A DNA stretch of 64,000 nt from Atrina japonica (taxonomy: Eukaryota > Mollusca > Bivalvia > Pterioida > Pinnidae), in assembly GCA_030159075.1 (NCBI GenBank), contig BROG01000227.1, positions 186,001 through 250,000 of the forward strand. Direction: 5' to 3'. Below are positions 22,739-31,073 of this stretch, piece after piece; position 1 is the first letter of the stretch; the number at the start of each line of letters is the position of its first letter. The notes under the pieces are model-generated. The model searched no databases. It saw only the letters and a list, made by a program, of their open reading frames with translations, and was not told the DNA's origin. The position numbers and the translations under genes were made by a program.

Positions 22739-23700
22739 ATGGAGTCACAGGTCGAATCAGAACGCTCTCAAAGGAGTCTGATAGAATTTACAGAAGAGGA
22801 GGATGTTGAGCATGAAGGTCAAAGGGACATTATGCCACCTCCTAGAGGAAAAGCTAGGAAAACAAAGAAAGATAGGATCTTGAGATTCAACAAAAAGAAA
22901 TTGAATTAAAATTAGAACAGCAGAGACTTGATTTTGAACGTGAAAAATTGAAAATGGAACACAGCCTAGAAATGAAAAAAATAGAATATGAAATGGCAAA
23001 ATTAAAGCAGACTTCAAGAACATCAGAAGCCGTATCCATTCCATTTAAATTAAAATTACAAACTTTTTGATTACCTGAAGGAGGACATTCTTACATATTT
23101 ATCTGAATTTGAGGCAGTCGCTAAACAAGCCAACTGGAATGATGAAATGAAAGTTTTACAATTAAGGACACTACTAACAGGTGAAGCAAGACAAGTTGCG
23201 ACACAAGCTTGTAATGACTACACAGAATTAAGGAGAGGTTTGATTGGACAGATTTGGAAAACGACCACATGAACATTTTTCTATGCTTCTAGATGTAAAA
23301 ATGACAAACGATGAAACATACAGAGGACTAATGGCACGAATTGACTAACACATCACAAGATTTTTAGATAATAAGGATCCAACTTTGTGCTTACGAGATG
23401 ATTTTTTCCTAAAGGCATTACCTTCAGAGCAAGCTCAGTGGATAAGAAGAAACAAAGGGTCAAGTTCAGTTGTTGCGGCTGCCGAGGATTACATTCACCC
23501 TATCTCAGACACATCAAAACCCAAATCCATTGGCAGTAATGCAAACAAAACTAATACCCCACTGGTACAAAATTTCTCTAACCGAAAGAACGAGGCCTCA
23601 GGAGTATCAAACAAGCGCTGTTTCTATTGTAAAAAGCTAGGACATATTCAGAGGGACTGTTTACTTTTTAGAAACGACAATAACAACAGTAACAGAAATC
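22739..23700 (+). pseudogene. gag: Retrotransposon gag with CCHC zinc knuckle, broken
   Basis: Structural polyprotein that would form the virus-like particle and bind RNA. The ATG at 22739 follows the primer-binding region by about 180 bp. The N-terminal part becomes a Lys/Glu-rich coiled-coil-like stretch (about 22890-23030, KLEQQRLDFEREKLKMEH). A capsid-like region containing LLTGEARQVATQ follows (about 23160-23210). A single CX2CX4HX4C zinc knuckle (CFYCKKLGHIQRDC) is at about 23620-23661. At least three frame changes and a stop interrupt it. It reads straight into protease without its own termination, as in many gypsy elements. Confidence 0.85.
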
Positions 23701-24075
23701 AAGCGTCATATCTTGTTAAGCCAACAATAGGTGAGCGCCTTATTTGTGAAGCAGGTTATGTCAATGGGAGAGAGATCATGTTTGTTAAGGATACAGGATC
23801 TGCCATGACACTGATTCGAAAGGATTTAGTGGACGATAGATGTAGGCTGGAAGGTCATGAAGTAACATTATATACTGCAGTTGGACAGCCCTTTGTAGCT
23901 GAACTGGCAGTGTTGAAATTGATACCTTAGACTTTAAGGGGACTGTACAAGTAGGACTTGTACCTAATCTGGCTGCTGAAACACTTATGGGAATTGATAT
24001 TATTAGCAAACGAAATGCGTTTGTGGTGACTAGGGCAATGACAAAACACATACAAAATGAGGATGAAAAGAGCAA
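23701..24075 (+). pseudogene. Retropepsin-type aspartic protease, broken
   Basis: Processing protease of the gag-pol polyprotein. The catalytic triad reads DTGSAMTLI (about 23790); the distal strand pair is recognisable as VPNLAAETLMGIDII (about 23955-24000), the usual hydrophobic-hydrophobic-G motif of retropepsins. A frame change and stop at about 23930 separate the two halves. It lies directly downstream of the zinc knuckle and upstream of the integrase zinc finger. Confidence 0.8.
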
Positions 24076-24224
24076 TACAGTTGAAGAACAAGACAGTACT
24101 GAGAATGAAAATACAAATATTGAGCTACTTGAACTTTCAGGCGTAAACGCTGATAAATTATCAATGATGCAAGAGGCAGATAGCTCGCTGCAAAGTGTAA
24201 GGGATAAAGCTTACATGAGTAAAG

Positions 24225-25370
24225 ATGAAGCCGAGAATGAGAAAAATGCATTTTATTGGGAGAACAATATTTTGCGCAGAAAAATGGGCTTCAGAGAATA
24301 AGATGAAGCATGGGCAACAGATAGTGATACCATCAAAGTTACGAGCTTCAATTATGAAGTTGGCACATGATCAACCTCTATCAGGGCATTTAGGACTGGA
24401 AAAGACAAAAGAAACGAATCCTGTAGTCGTTTTATTGGCCTGGAATATTTTCAGATGTGAAAAAGCACTGTACAGCTTGTCATGAGTGTCAGGTGACAGC
24501 AAAGAAACGCCCGAATGAAAAAGCACCGATGATATGGTCCACCTATCATAACAGAGCCATTTTCTAAAATAGCAATGAATATTGTAGGACCACTCTCAAG
24601 GACAAAAATCTGGACATAAATACATTCTAACTATCATCGATGACGCAACGCGATATCCAGAAGCCATTGCATTAAAAGATATAGAGGCTAGAAGTGTAGC
24701 AAATGCGCTGATGAAACTTTTCAGTCAAGTGGGTATACCAAAGGTTATTCTAACTGATCAGGGGACCAAACTTTACCAGTACACTAATGAAACAGTATTT
24801 TACAGCTTGATGGGTGTACATGGAATTACAGCTTCACCATATCACCACAAACAAATGGCAAAGTGGAAAGATTCAATGGAACATTGAAATCAATGCTGAA
24901 AAAGCTGTGTGCTGCTAATGAGAATGAATGGGATGAACTATTGCCTTATGTGTTATTTTCCTATCGTGAAGTTCCTCATGAGGAAACAGGATTTTCTCCA
25001 TTTGAAATGTTATACGGATGGCCTGTGCGTGGACTGATGAGAATTTTACAAGGTCTATTTGAAGATGACGAGGATGTTAGGAAGTCCACCGTGGATCATA
25101 TAGTGGGTATTCGTGAGAAATTGAAAGAAATTAGTGAGTTCGTTAAAGACAATTTGTCAAATCGTCGTCAGAAGGTTAAGGCTTGGTATGACCGCCATAG
25201 TACTAAGCGTGTATTTTAACCCAGGAGATGAAGTGTTGATACTACTTCCATCTAATGCTGCAAAGATGCAAGCACATTGGCAGGGACCATACCGTGTGGT
25301 TCGACGAGTTAACAATGTTAACTATGAAGTGTATGTACCAGGAAAGGCGTGGTAATGTTGTTTACCATAT
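24225..25370 (+). pseudogene. Retrotransposon integrase (HHCC, DDE, GPY), upstream of RT
   Basis: Would insert the cDNA. The order is HHCC zinc finger (His residues in LAHDQPLSGHLG at about 24360; Cys pair in CTACHECQ at about 24475), then the DDE core with Asp in IIDDATRYPEA (about 24637), Asp in VILTDQGTKL (about 24745) and Glu in ERFNGTLKSMLKK (about 24866), then a GPY/F module (WQGPYRVVRRVNNVNYEV, about 25275). Five or so frame changes interrupt it. Its placement before RT defines the Gmr1-type order. Confidence 0.9.
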
Positions 25371-25484
25371 AAATTTGTTGAGAGAGTACAAGAGAAATGT
25401 ACTCTTGGCTGTATTTGCCGATGACCAGGATAACACATGCAATGAAATCATGTATCCTCCATCAAAAAACAAGATGTTGAAAGT

Positions 25485-26210
25485 GTGAGATTTGGGCCTG
25501 AATTAACAAAACAACAGCGAGATCAACTTAGGAATCTCTGTTCTGAGTTTGAGGATGTATTGACATCAAAACCAGGAAAAACTAGTTTAGTTACACACAG
25601 CATAAAAACTACAACAGAAAATCCAATACGCCAACGCCATACAGGATTCCATATGCACAACAAAAAGAGGTTCAGGAATCCCTAGATGAAATGCTAGAGC
25701 GGGGGACTAATTCGACCCTCAAAGAGTCCATGGAGTTCCCGTGCGTACTCGTTAAAAAGAAGGATGGGAACATTAAGGTTGTGTGTAGACTACAGGAAGT
25801 TAAATAGCATAACATTATTTGATGCATATCCATGCCACGTATTGATGATCTTTTTGAAAAGATAGCTGAGGGCAAATACTTAAGTTGCATGGATATGACA
25901 AAAGGATATTGGCAGGTACCGCTTGCTAATGATTCTAAGGCAAAATCTGCATTTGTGACACCCTTTGGTCACTATGAATTTGAAGTTATGCCATTTGGAA
26001 TGAAAACGTCACCTGCAACATTTTCGCGTTTGATGGATCTATTACTCTCAGGTCTCAAAAACACTGTTGCTTACTTTGATGACATCATTGTTTATAGTAA
26101 CACGTGGGAAGAGCATATCCAGGATCTCGGATTAGTATTTCAGCGTTTGCGAGAAGAAAATGTCACTATCAAACGTCAAAATGTGAACTGGGAGCGAATG
26201 AAATAAAATG
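25485..26210 (+). pseudogene. Reverse transcriptase, broken
   Basis: RNA-dependent DNA polymerase of the element. Visible RT blocks are CVDYRKLN (about 25787, across a shift), DLFEKIAEGKYLSCMDMTKGY (second block, shortened here to MDMTKGYWQV), FGMKTSPATFSRLMD and the catalytic AYFDDIIVY (about 26070). The N-terminal frame (25485-25680) carries the usual pre-RT region rich in charged residues. Frame changes occur near 25680, 25735, 25790 and 26170. Confidence 0.9.
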
Positions 26211-26872
26211 TCTGGGTCATGTAATAGGCAATGGAAAGGTTAAAACAGATGATAGTAAAATCAAAGCTATGCTTGAATTCCCTCTGCCTACAACGAAAAA
26301 GGGAATCCGATCATTCTTGGGAATGACAGGCTATTATCGCAAATTCATTAAGGAATATGCAATGTTAGCTGCACCACTCACTGCTATGACTAAGAAAGGT
26401 AGCCCAAACAAAGTTATTTGGACTGAAAATGCAGTAAAGGCTTTCAAGTTACTAAAAGAGTCACTTACAAGGGCGCCTGTACTTATTTCACCACAGTTTG
26501 ATACACCGTTTATCATTCAAACCGATGCAAGTGACATAGCAATTGGAGCTGTTTTGAGTCAGATCATTGATGGAGAAGAACATGCTATTGCTTATTTGAG
26601 TCGGAAACTTCTGCCACGTGAACAGAATTATGCAACTGTGGAAAAGGAATGTCTTGGTATTATTTGGGCAATAGAGTCACTGAGATATTATATTTTTGGG
26701 TCAACTTTCAAGGTCATCACTGATCATAACCCATTGACTTGGTTAAATCAAGTGAAGGACAAAAACCAACGTTTTACTGAGATGGTCACTCGCACTTCAA
26801 CCATATGACTTTACTATTGAACATAGAAATGGGAAGTGTAACGCGAACGCGGATGGATTGTCAAGGATGTGA
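26211..26872 (+). pseudogene. RT connection and RNase H domain, nearly intact
   Basis: A long open stretch covers the tether (GHVIGNGKVKTDDSKI), IRSFLGMTGYYRKFI and RNase H with the catalytic acidic residues in IIQTDASDIAIGAVL, ATVEKECLGIIWAI and VITDHNPL. The conserved polypeptide end HRNGKCNANADGLSR precedes a TGA at 26870-26872, after one shift near 26805. Nothing resembling an integrase follows, confirming that pol ends in RNase H. Confidence 0.9.
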
Positions 26873-26910
26873 TGTGTTATGTGTTATAAAGAGTGATGGT
26901 AACCTTAAAG

Positions 26911-27170
26911 TGTATTGATACAAAACTCTGATAGTTTTATTCGTGGATTTATACTTTACTGTTATAATTGACTGTTTAAGTGAAATATGAACTTTATTCT
27001 TATAAGAAAATGGACATTAAGCTTTATGCAATCTTAAGCGTTACGCACATTTGTATTTCTATTGTGTTAGTGAGCCAACCTTCTATTATATAAAGTGTTG
27101 AAAAAGGTTTTCCTAGTCGAAGTTAGTGTTTTGAAACTCAGTAATTTGGAGAAAAGAACTCACGGTAACA
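26911..27170 (+). repeat. 3' LTR (5' boundary approximate)
   Basis: Ends CACGGTAACA next to GTGGC. The last 90 bp equal the 5' LTR's end. The start is placed at TGTATTGATAC because a weak TG-start similarity appears there, but the U3 is shorter than and different from the 5' LTR's; TGTTATGTG at 26876 or TGTTATAAAG at 26882 are alternative starts. Confidence 0.6.
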
Positions 27171-27175
27171 GTGGC
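27171..27175. repeat. Target-site duplication GTGGC, right
   Basis: Partner of 22142-22146. Confidence 0.85.
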
Positions 27176-27471
27176 ATTACTTTTGGTTCTGGTGAAATTA
27201 CTTGGGGTTCTGTTTTTATGTAGACCAGAAATCCAACAACCGCGAGTCCACCCGCTAGCCATTTCCAGCTATCGTTGCTAATAGCATTGCTATAGTTGCT
27301 AATAGCATTGCTATCGTTGCTAATAGCATTGCCATCGTTGCTAATAGCATTGCTATCGTTGCTATTAGCATTGCTATTCCATCTACGGCCGGCACCCTTC
27401 TTCCCCGCTTCCTGACGTTTTGGGTTCTTCTTCTTTATTTCCGTCTTCCCTATTAATTCCTCCGGATTCAT
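27171..27471 (-). pseudogene. Asn/Ser-repeat single-pass membrane protein, split by the retrotransposon
   Basis: The ATG at 27471 starts a basic N-terminus (KTEIKKKNPKRQEAGKKGAG), followed by five near-perfect heptads NAISNDS encoded by a 21-bp tandem repeat (about 27268-27372), then WKWLAGGLAVVGFLVYI, a single membrane segment, and a Pro-rich tail. Basic-repeat-TM proteins of this type sit at this place in other invertebrate Polintons (recollection). The frame is interrupted after VMP by the LTR element and resumes at 22146-22104, so the original product was 112 residues. The repeat phrase also ends small protein A. Confidence 0.8.
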
Positions 27472-27496
27472 CGTGTTTTTCTATAACGTCAGATTT

Positions 27497-27956
27497 TTAA
27501 ATCTGACAATGTTGGCTGCTTGTCGTGGCGGCTATACTGAGGGGTGCTAAATACGCACCGTATTTGTAATATAAACTACAACACACTTCGCCTATAGCCG
27601 CGTCCAAGAAGGGGTCTTCGTTCAAGTCCTCGATCAGTTTGGGTTCGTCTTTGATGTCGAAAAAATATTTAAGACATTGCGAATACAGACTGATGACGGA
27701 ATTTGCTATCGATTTGGCCATGCGGATGTTGAGTCGAGCGTGTAACAGACGACTCAGGGTTTCGACCTCTTTGTCGTTCATCTTTTCCAATTCGGAAGGC
27801 GTGACGTCTTTTCCTAGAAAATGACGCGCACGTCCAGAACCGACGATGGTCGATAATCTGTCTTTGGGAGATATATCTTCGCAGGATTTTCGCCGATAAT
27901 CTGTCTTTGGGAGATATATCTTCGCAGGATTTCGCTAATACCTCGTCGTCATTCAT
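27497..27956 (-). pseudogene. Conserved Polinton protein (LGKDVTPSE type), frame disturbed by a 41-bp duplication
   Basis: The ATG at 27956 begins MNDDEVLAKSCEDISPKDRL. The main conserved block is in the frame of 27497-27790: EKMNDKEVETLSRLLHARL, then IANSVISLYSQ, EDLNEDPFLDAAIG and YYKYGAYLAPLSIAATTSSQHC. I recognise this block, with its 'DPF...YG.YLAPL' ending, in many invertebrate Polintons; its role is unknown. Near the N-terminus a 41-bp segment (CGATAATCTGTCTTTGGGAG...) is duplicated in tandem (about 27851-27891 and 27892-27931), differing by one T. That duplication throws the N-terminal frame out of register. Confidence 0.8.
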
Positions 27957-27984
27957 GTTTTTAATAGAGATACATTTTTTTATA

Positions 27985-28010
27985 TTTTGTAAAAAAATAT
28001 TTTTACAAAA
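27985..28010. terminator. 11-bp inverted repeat between two minus-strand genes
   Basis: TTTTGTAAAAA and TTTTTACAAAA separated by about four bases, between the stop at 28029 and the start at 27956. It could form a hairpin or be a 3'-end/promoter palindrome like the one at 20172. Confidence 0.45.
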
Positions 28011-28028
28011 TAAGTCTGTATCACATTT

Positions 28029-28718
28029 TTATTCTGTATCGGACTCTAAGTCCAAGTCTTCTTGACACTCGGTCAAAGCCGGTAGAGGAGCAACGTCGAG
28101 CGTTTTGACGACGATGACCTGGTCTAAAATGTTTTGTACGGATACGACGGTATTGCTGACATAAACGCTTTCTATATGTAAAGACCCAATTGCCAAACAT
28201 CGTTTTTTCGAGTAATTGAGCGGATCGGTTTCGACGAGTCGGTTTTTATCTTTCGGGTCGTCGTCTGTTCTCTTTCTATAAAAAATAGGTTTTATTTTTT
28301 ATCTTTATCGATTTTCACTTTCGGGTATATAACAAGGTTTCCGCTTTTATTTTTTTTTTTTGACAACAGTTATATCGTTGATATCGATGGGGGATTTTCG
28401 ACCTCCGTTTTTCAGTTCCTTTGCGAGTTTCTCTATTTCCGTTCTTAAGAACGTCGTAATTTTTTCCAGCATGTCGGCAAACTCTTTTTCACATTTAAAA
28501 TTCATAGAATAATCGCGTAACTTTTCGGTAGAAGTGTCCTTATTTTCCCACAATCCGGACGATTCCGTTTTGGGTGTACGTATAACCAACGGTTTCACAC
28601 CGTCCGAATACTTATACGCGATGTAAACTTTCTGATAACGCACCGGTTTCGTAGCCACATAATGGTTTCCGATTCTTAAATTGTCTACGTCAAAGTTCTC
28701 AATTGTCACAAATGCCAT
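28029..28718 (-). pseudogene. Polinton protein of unknown function, interrupted at an A11 run
   Basis: The ATG at 28718 opens a 123-residue frame (MAFVTIENFDVDNLRIGNHY; AYKYSDGVKPLVIRTP; C-terminal helical EKITTFLRTEIEKLAKELKN). It stops at KKKK, encoded by an A11/T11 run at 28351-28361. In the next frame about 20 sense codons follow (GNLVIYPKVKIDKDKK), and beyond another shift a further protein-like stretch runs to 28029 (NYSKKRCLAIGSLHIESV; VVVKTLDVAPLPAL; acidic end). I take it as one gene with two small indels or two abutting genes. The first part recalls the small 'F.v.n...Y' nucleic-acid-binding-like proteins of Polintons, but I cannot assign it. Confidence 0.6.
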
Positions 28719-28766
28719 GTTTTCTTTTTATAACGAAAAATTTTCTTTAAGTCAATTTTATTTTTT

Positions 28767-28901
28767 TCAAAAGGATCGTAAAATTTTTCTTCTGTGATAA
28801 CGTTCTAAACGTAAAATATATAATATCGCGGATAATATTATAAAAAACCAAAAAACGATAAACGACAACACGAACAATACTATCTCGGTAAAACGTTTCA
28901 T
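28767..28901 (-). CDS. 44-aa single-pass membrane microprotein
   Basis: Intact frame from the ATG at 28901 to a TGA at 28767. About 25 hydrophobic residues (IVLFVLSFIVFWFFIILSAI) follow a short MKRFTE start; the C-terminus is strongly basic (RLERYHRRKILRSF). This N-out/C-basic layout resembles small virion-membrane or viroporin-like proteins, but function is inferred from shape only. It is divergent from the zinc-protein gene beginning at 28959, with 57 bp of AT-rich spacer. Confidence 0.6.
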   Translation of the reverse strand: MKRFTEIVLFVLSFIVFWFFIILSAILYILRLERYHRRKILRSF

Positions 28902-28958
28902 TTCTTAACGTAAAAAAATTGTTAAATGGTTTAAAATATATATATATATAAATAAAAA

Positions 28959-29353
28959 ATGTATATTTTACTGGACAACGTGTTTAACGAACGCGGTGTA
29001 AAACAGATTTTAAAGAATGATGACATTCCGTGTCAACAGTTGAACGACCAAGTATTACTGTATTGGCCGAAGACGAACTAACGTGTCAAATGCCGCGCAT
29101 GCGTAGAAACTACCCGTGTAAACATCCGGTCATCGCGAACTCGTTGTTTTGTAGCATTCATCACAACTACGTGAAAGAGCGAGGTATCGATACGTTGAAA
29201 TATTGCACCTCTTGTCGAAAATGGATGGCGAATAGTATTAAATACGAAACGTGTTATACGTGCGGTGGAAAAGAACGCGAAGACGAGTGGCATAAGGCGC
29301 ATAAAAGGTCAGAGAGAAGACGCGGACGTCCTAAAAAAACCGACGATTTTTAA
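28959..29353 (+). pseudogene. Small zinc-binding protein, paralogue of the right-end gene
   Basis: The ATG at 28959 (MYILLDNVFNERGVKQI) runs into a frame change near 29030-29060. The other frame continues to 29353 with the zinc-ligand pattern ELTCQMP...PCKHPV, FCSIHHNYVKE, YCTSCRKWM and TCYTCGG, then a basic tail (KRSERRRGRPKKTDDF) resembling an AT-hook (RGRPKK). The same ordered motifs occur in the gene at 35394-36003, so one is a duplicate of the other. Cys/His pairs plus AT-hook suggest DNA binding or regulation (inference). Its start is divergent from the 44-aa gene. Confidence 0.7.
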
Positions 29354-29380
29354 AATATAGTGTGTCTTAAAAATCTACGG

Positions 29381-29946
29381 TTATCGCAAAGCGGATTTGT
29401 TTACGAGATCTTGGAGTTGTTTGCGTAAATCCTCCGTCTCTTTGTCCGACTCCTTTTTTATGAAACTGTGGGTAGAATAGAGTTTGTCAGAATAGAGTTT
29501 GTCCTTCATCTCGCGATACTTGGTCAACTCGTGGGACACGGTGGCAAATTCTTCGTCCGAGATCTTCCCGTCCTCGAGAGCTCGACTCACCAGATCCATT
29601 AAGTTTACTCTCCGCGAGTTTGGTGATCTTGAGGTTTTTCCGATTTTTTCAGCAGTAATCGTCTTATCCCTTTCATGGCCAACCCCACCGAACCTACGGT
29701 CAAGGCTATAATTTGGAGAGGCAATCCCGCGATGGGAACGAGAAATCCGAGGCCTCCGACGACGACGCTTCCCGAGATGAGAGCCGCGTCGACGCCGTCT
29801 GTGGTGTTCGCTATTCGTTTATACTTTTTATGGATGCTCTTCCGCGTTTCTATCTCTCGACGAAACGTCTGTTCAATCTCGCCGATTCGTTTTAAACGAT
29901 ATTGTTGCGGATCGCTTTCTAACGGTGGATATATGTTTTTACTCAT
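29381..29946 (-). pseudogene. Conserved Polinton membrane protein (DGVD.A/DGKISDEEF type), two small indels
   Basis: The ATG at 29946 starts MSKNIYPPLESDPQQYRLKR. A charged helix (ETRKSIHKKYKRIANTTDGVD) precedes a 40-residue Gly/Leu/Val-rich hydrophobic core (GSVVVGGLGFLVPIAGLPLQ...), then a basic stretch. After a shift near 29640 a second frame runs to 29381 with SRALEDGKISDEEFATVSHE and an acidic/basic coiled-coil end. I recognise both halves as one recurrent Polinton protein of unknown function, probably membrane-inserted. A short sense bridge (KITKLAESKLN) in the third frame shows that two 1-nt changes, not one, separate the halves. Confidence 0.75.
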
Positions 29947-29970
29947 CTCTTTTTTATACGCGAAAATTTT

Positions 29971-30354
29971 TTATATGTCTAATACGACGACGCCGTTGAC
30001 GGTCCCCGATTTCGACCCCTTATTCACTCCGAAATTTAGAACGTCTCCCGATGTCACCCGCAACGGAGGATTCAACGTGACAAAGTCGCCGGTTTTCGTT
30101 TGAAAGGCCTTGTGTTCGACGTCGTTCAAGATGAGCGTCACGTCCAGTTCCCCCAAGAGCCCGAGACGAAAGACGTGACCGTCGAACAACATCGTCATGC
30201 CCAGCGACGGTCTGATTCTTCCGTTTTTATTCACGTCGAATTCGAACGTGTTCATGATGCGACGGTTTTTGGTCAACATGTTGACCTCTTCTTTAATGTC
30301 TTCCAAGAGTTCTTCTCTCTCCAAGTCGTCGTAATAGAATCCCGATCTAGACAT
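29971..30354 (-). CDS. Beta-rich protein of unknown function, 127 aa, intact
   Basis: Uninterrupted frame from the ATG at 30354. It has an acidic helical start (DDLEREELLEDIKEEVNMLT) and then alternating hydrophobic/polar strands (MTMLFDGHVFRLGLLGELDV, FVTLNPPLRVTSGDVLNFGV, GTVNGVVVLDI) suggestive of a small beta-sandwich. It lies 11 bp downstream of the minor-capsid stop in the same direction, so it is probably co-transcribed with structural genes. I do not recognise the family. A virion protein (cement, fibre or spike-like) is a guess from context. Confidence 0.65.
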   Translation of the reverse strand: MSRSGFYYDDLEREELLEDIKEEVNMLTKNRRIMNTFEFDVNKNGRIRPSLGMTMLFDGHVFRLGLLGELDVTLILNDVEHKAFQTKTGDFVTLNPPLRVTSGDVLNFGVNKGSKSGTVNGVVVLDI

Positions 30355-30365
30355 TCCTTTTTTTA

Positions 30366-31038
30366 TTATTTAGATTTCTTAAACTCTAAGAGCACGTGAA
30401 CGGGATGGCCGTGATTGTCGACGGGGTGTCCGTTCTCGTCTTTTAGGTGTATAGTTAATTCCGAGATGCGATCGCGTTTCAGCTTTAAGAAAACGGGGCG
30501 TTCGACGTTTTCGACGTACAACTCGGAAAATTTCACGTTGGGGCACGGCAGGGATTTGACGATGTCGTTCGACCACCCGTCTTTGAACGTGTCTTCCTCG
30601 GCAAGTTCTTCGAGATGAACGTTGAGTAGTTCCACCGGTTGCAGGTTTATGCTATTGGTCGGGTAGATGGTCCCGACGAGAGAAACGTTTTTCGCCGATT
30701 CCGAGAATCTTGGTGAGTTCCGGCGGAAGCTGTAGCAAATTAGATGCTTTACCGTCGAGTCTTACTATCATCGTGGTTTTGTCCAATACTATTTTCTCGA
30801 GATATTTATTGAGAATTCGTTGTATGTCTTTGAACGTGTACGATCCGGCGTGCACGGTTTGGATTCTCGGTCTCTCTCTACCTTTGGGCGTGTTGTATCT
30901 CGACGTCTTTTTTTTATGTTGTACAGACCGTTCCAAAAAATGGACGGACTTTACGCCCACGCACCACTCGTCGTTCGCGTTGTCGATGTATCGAGATAGT
31001 TTCACGGGTTCGCCGATTTTCGTCACGAGATGAAACAT
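30366..31038 (-). pseudogene. Penton-like minor capsid protein (single jelly-roll), one frameshift
   Basis: The ATG at 31038 opens MFHLVTKIGEPVKLSRYIDN; mid-part motifs are AGSYTFKDIQRILNKYL and LQLPPELTKILGI. The frame shifts near 30655-30690, and the second frame continues ELLNVHLEEL, CPNVKFSELYVENVE and ends ELTIHLKDENGHPVDNHGH followed by a VHVLLEFKK strand. The 'D..G.P+....PV.V.L.F++' ending, the 'G.Y....I...+N' start and the 'L...LG' middle are the pattern I know from Polinton minor capsid/penton proteins. At about 224 residues it is shorter than usual. It is divergent from the 31074 gene across a 35-bp spacer. Confidence 0.65.
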
Positions 31039-31073
31039 GATTTTTTATAACAATTTTATTTTTTTAATAAAAG
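31039..31073. promoter_or_regulatory. 35-bp divergent promoter between two structural genes
   Basis: The entire space between the start codons at 31038 (minus) and 31074 (plus) is A/T only except two C and two G residues, and holds TTTTTTATAAC and ATTTTATTTTTTTAATAAAAG. Both genes must initiate from within it or from inside their neighbour. Confidence 0.6.

Larger units (their letters stand above)
22147..27170 (+). mobile_element. Gmr1-like Ty3/gypsy LTR retrotransposon nested in the Polinton
   Basis: The 5.0-kb element has TGTTA...TAACA ends and a 5-bp target duplication. Coding order is gag, protease, integrase, reverse transcriptase, RNase H: integrase lies before RT, the reverse of ordinary Ty3/gypsy and the hallmark of the Gmr1 group (first described as gypsy-like elements with copia-like domain order). 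All frames are broken by multiple shifts and stops, so the copy is dead as read. Base composition is AT-rich and CpG-poor, unlike the Polinton around it. Confidence 0.92.
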
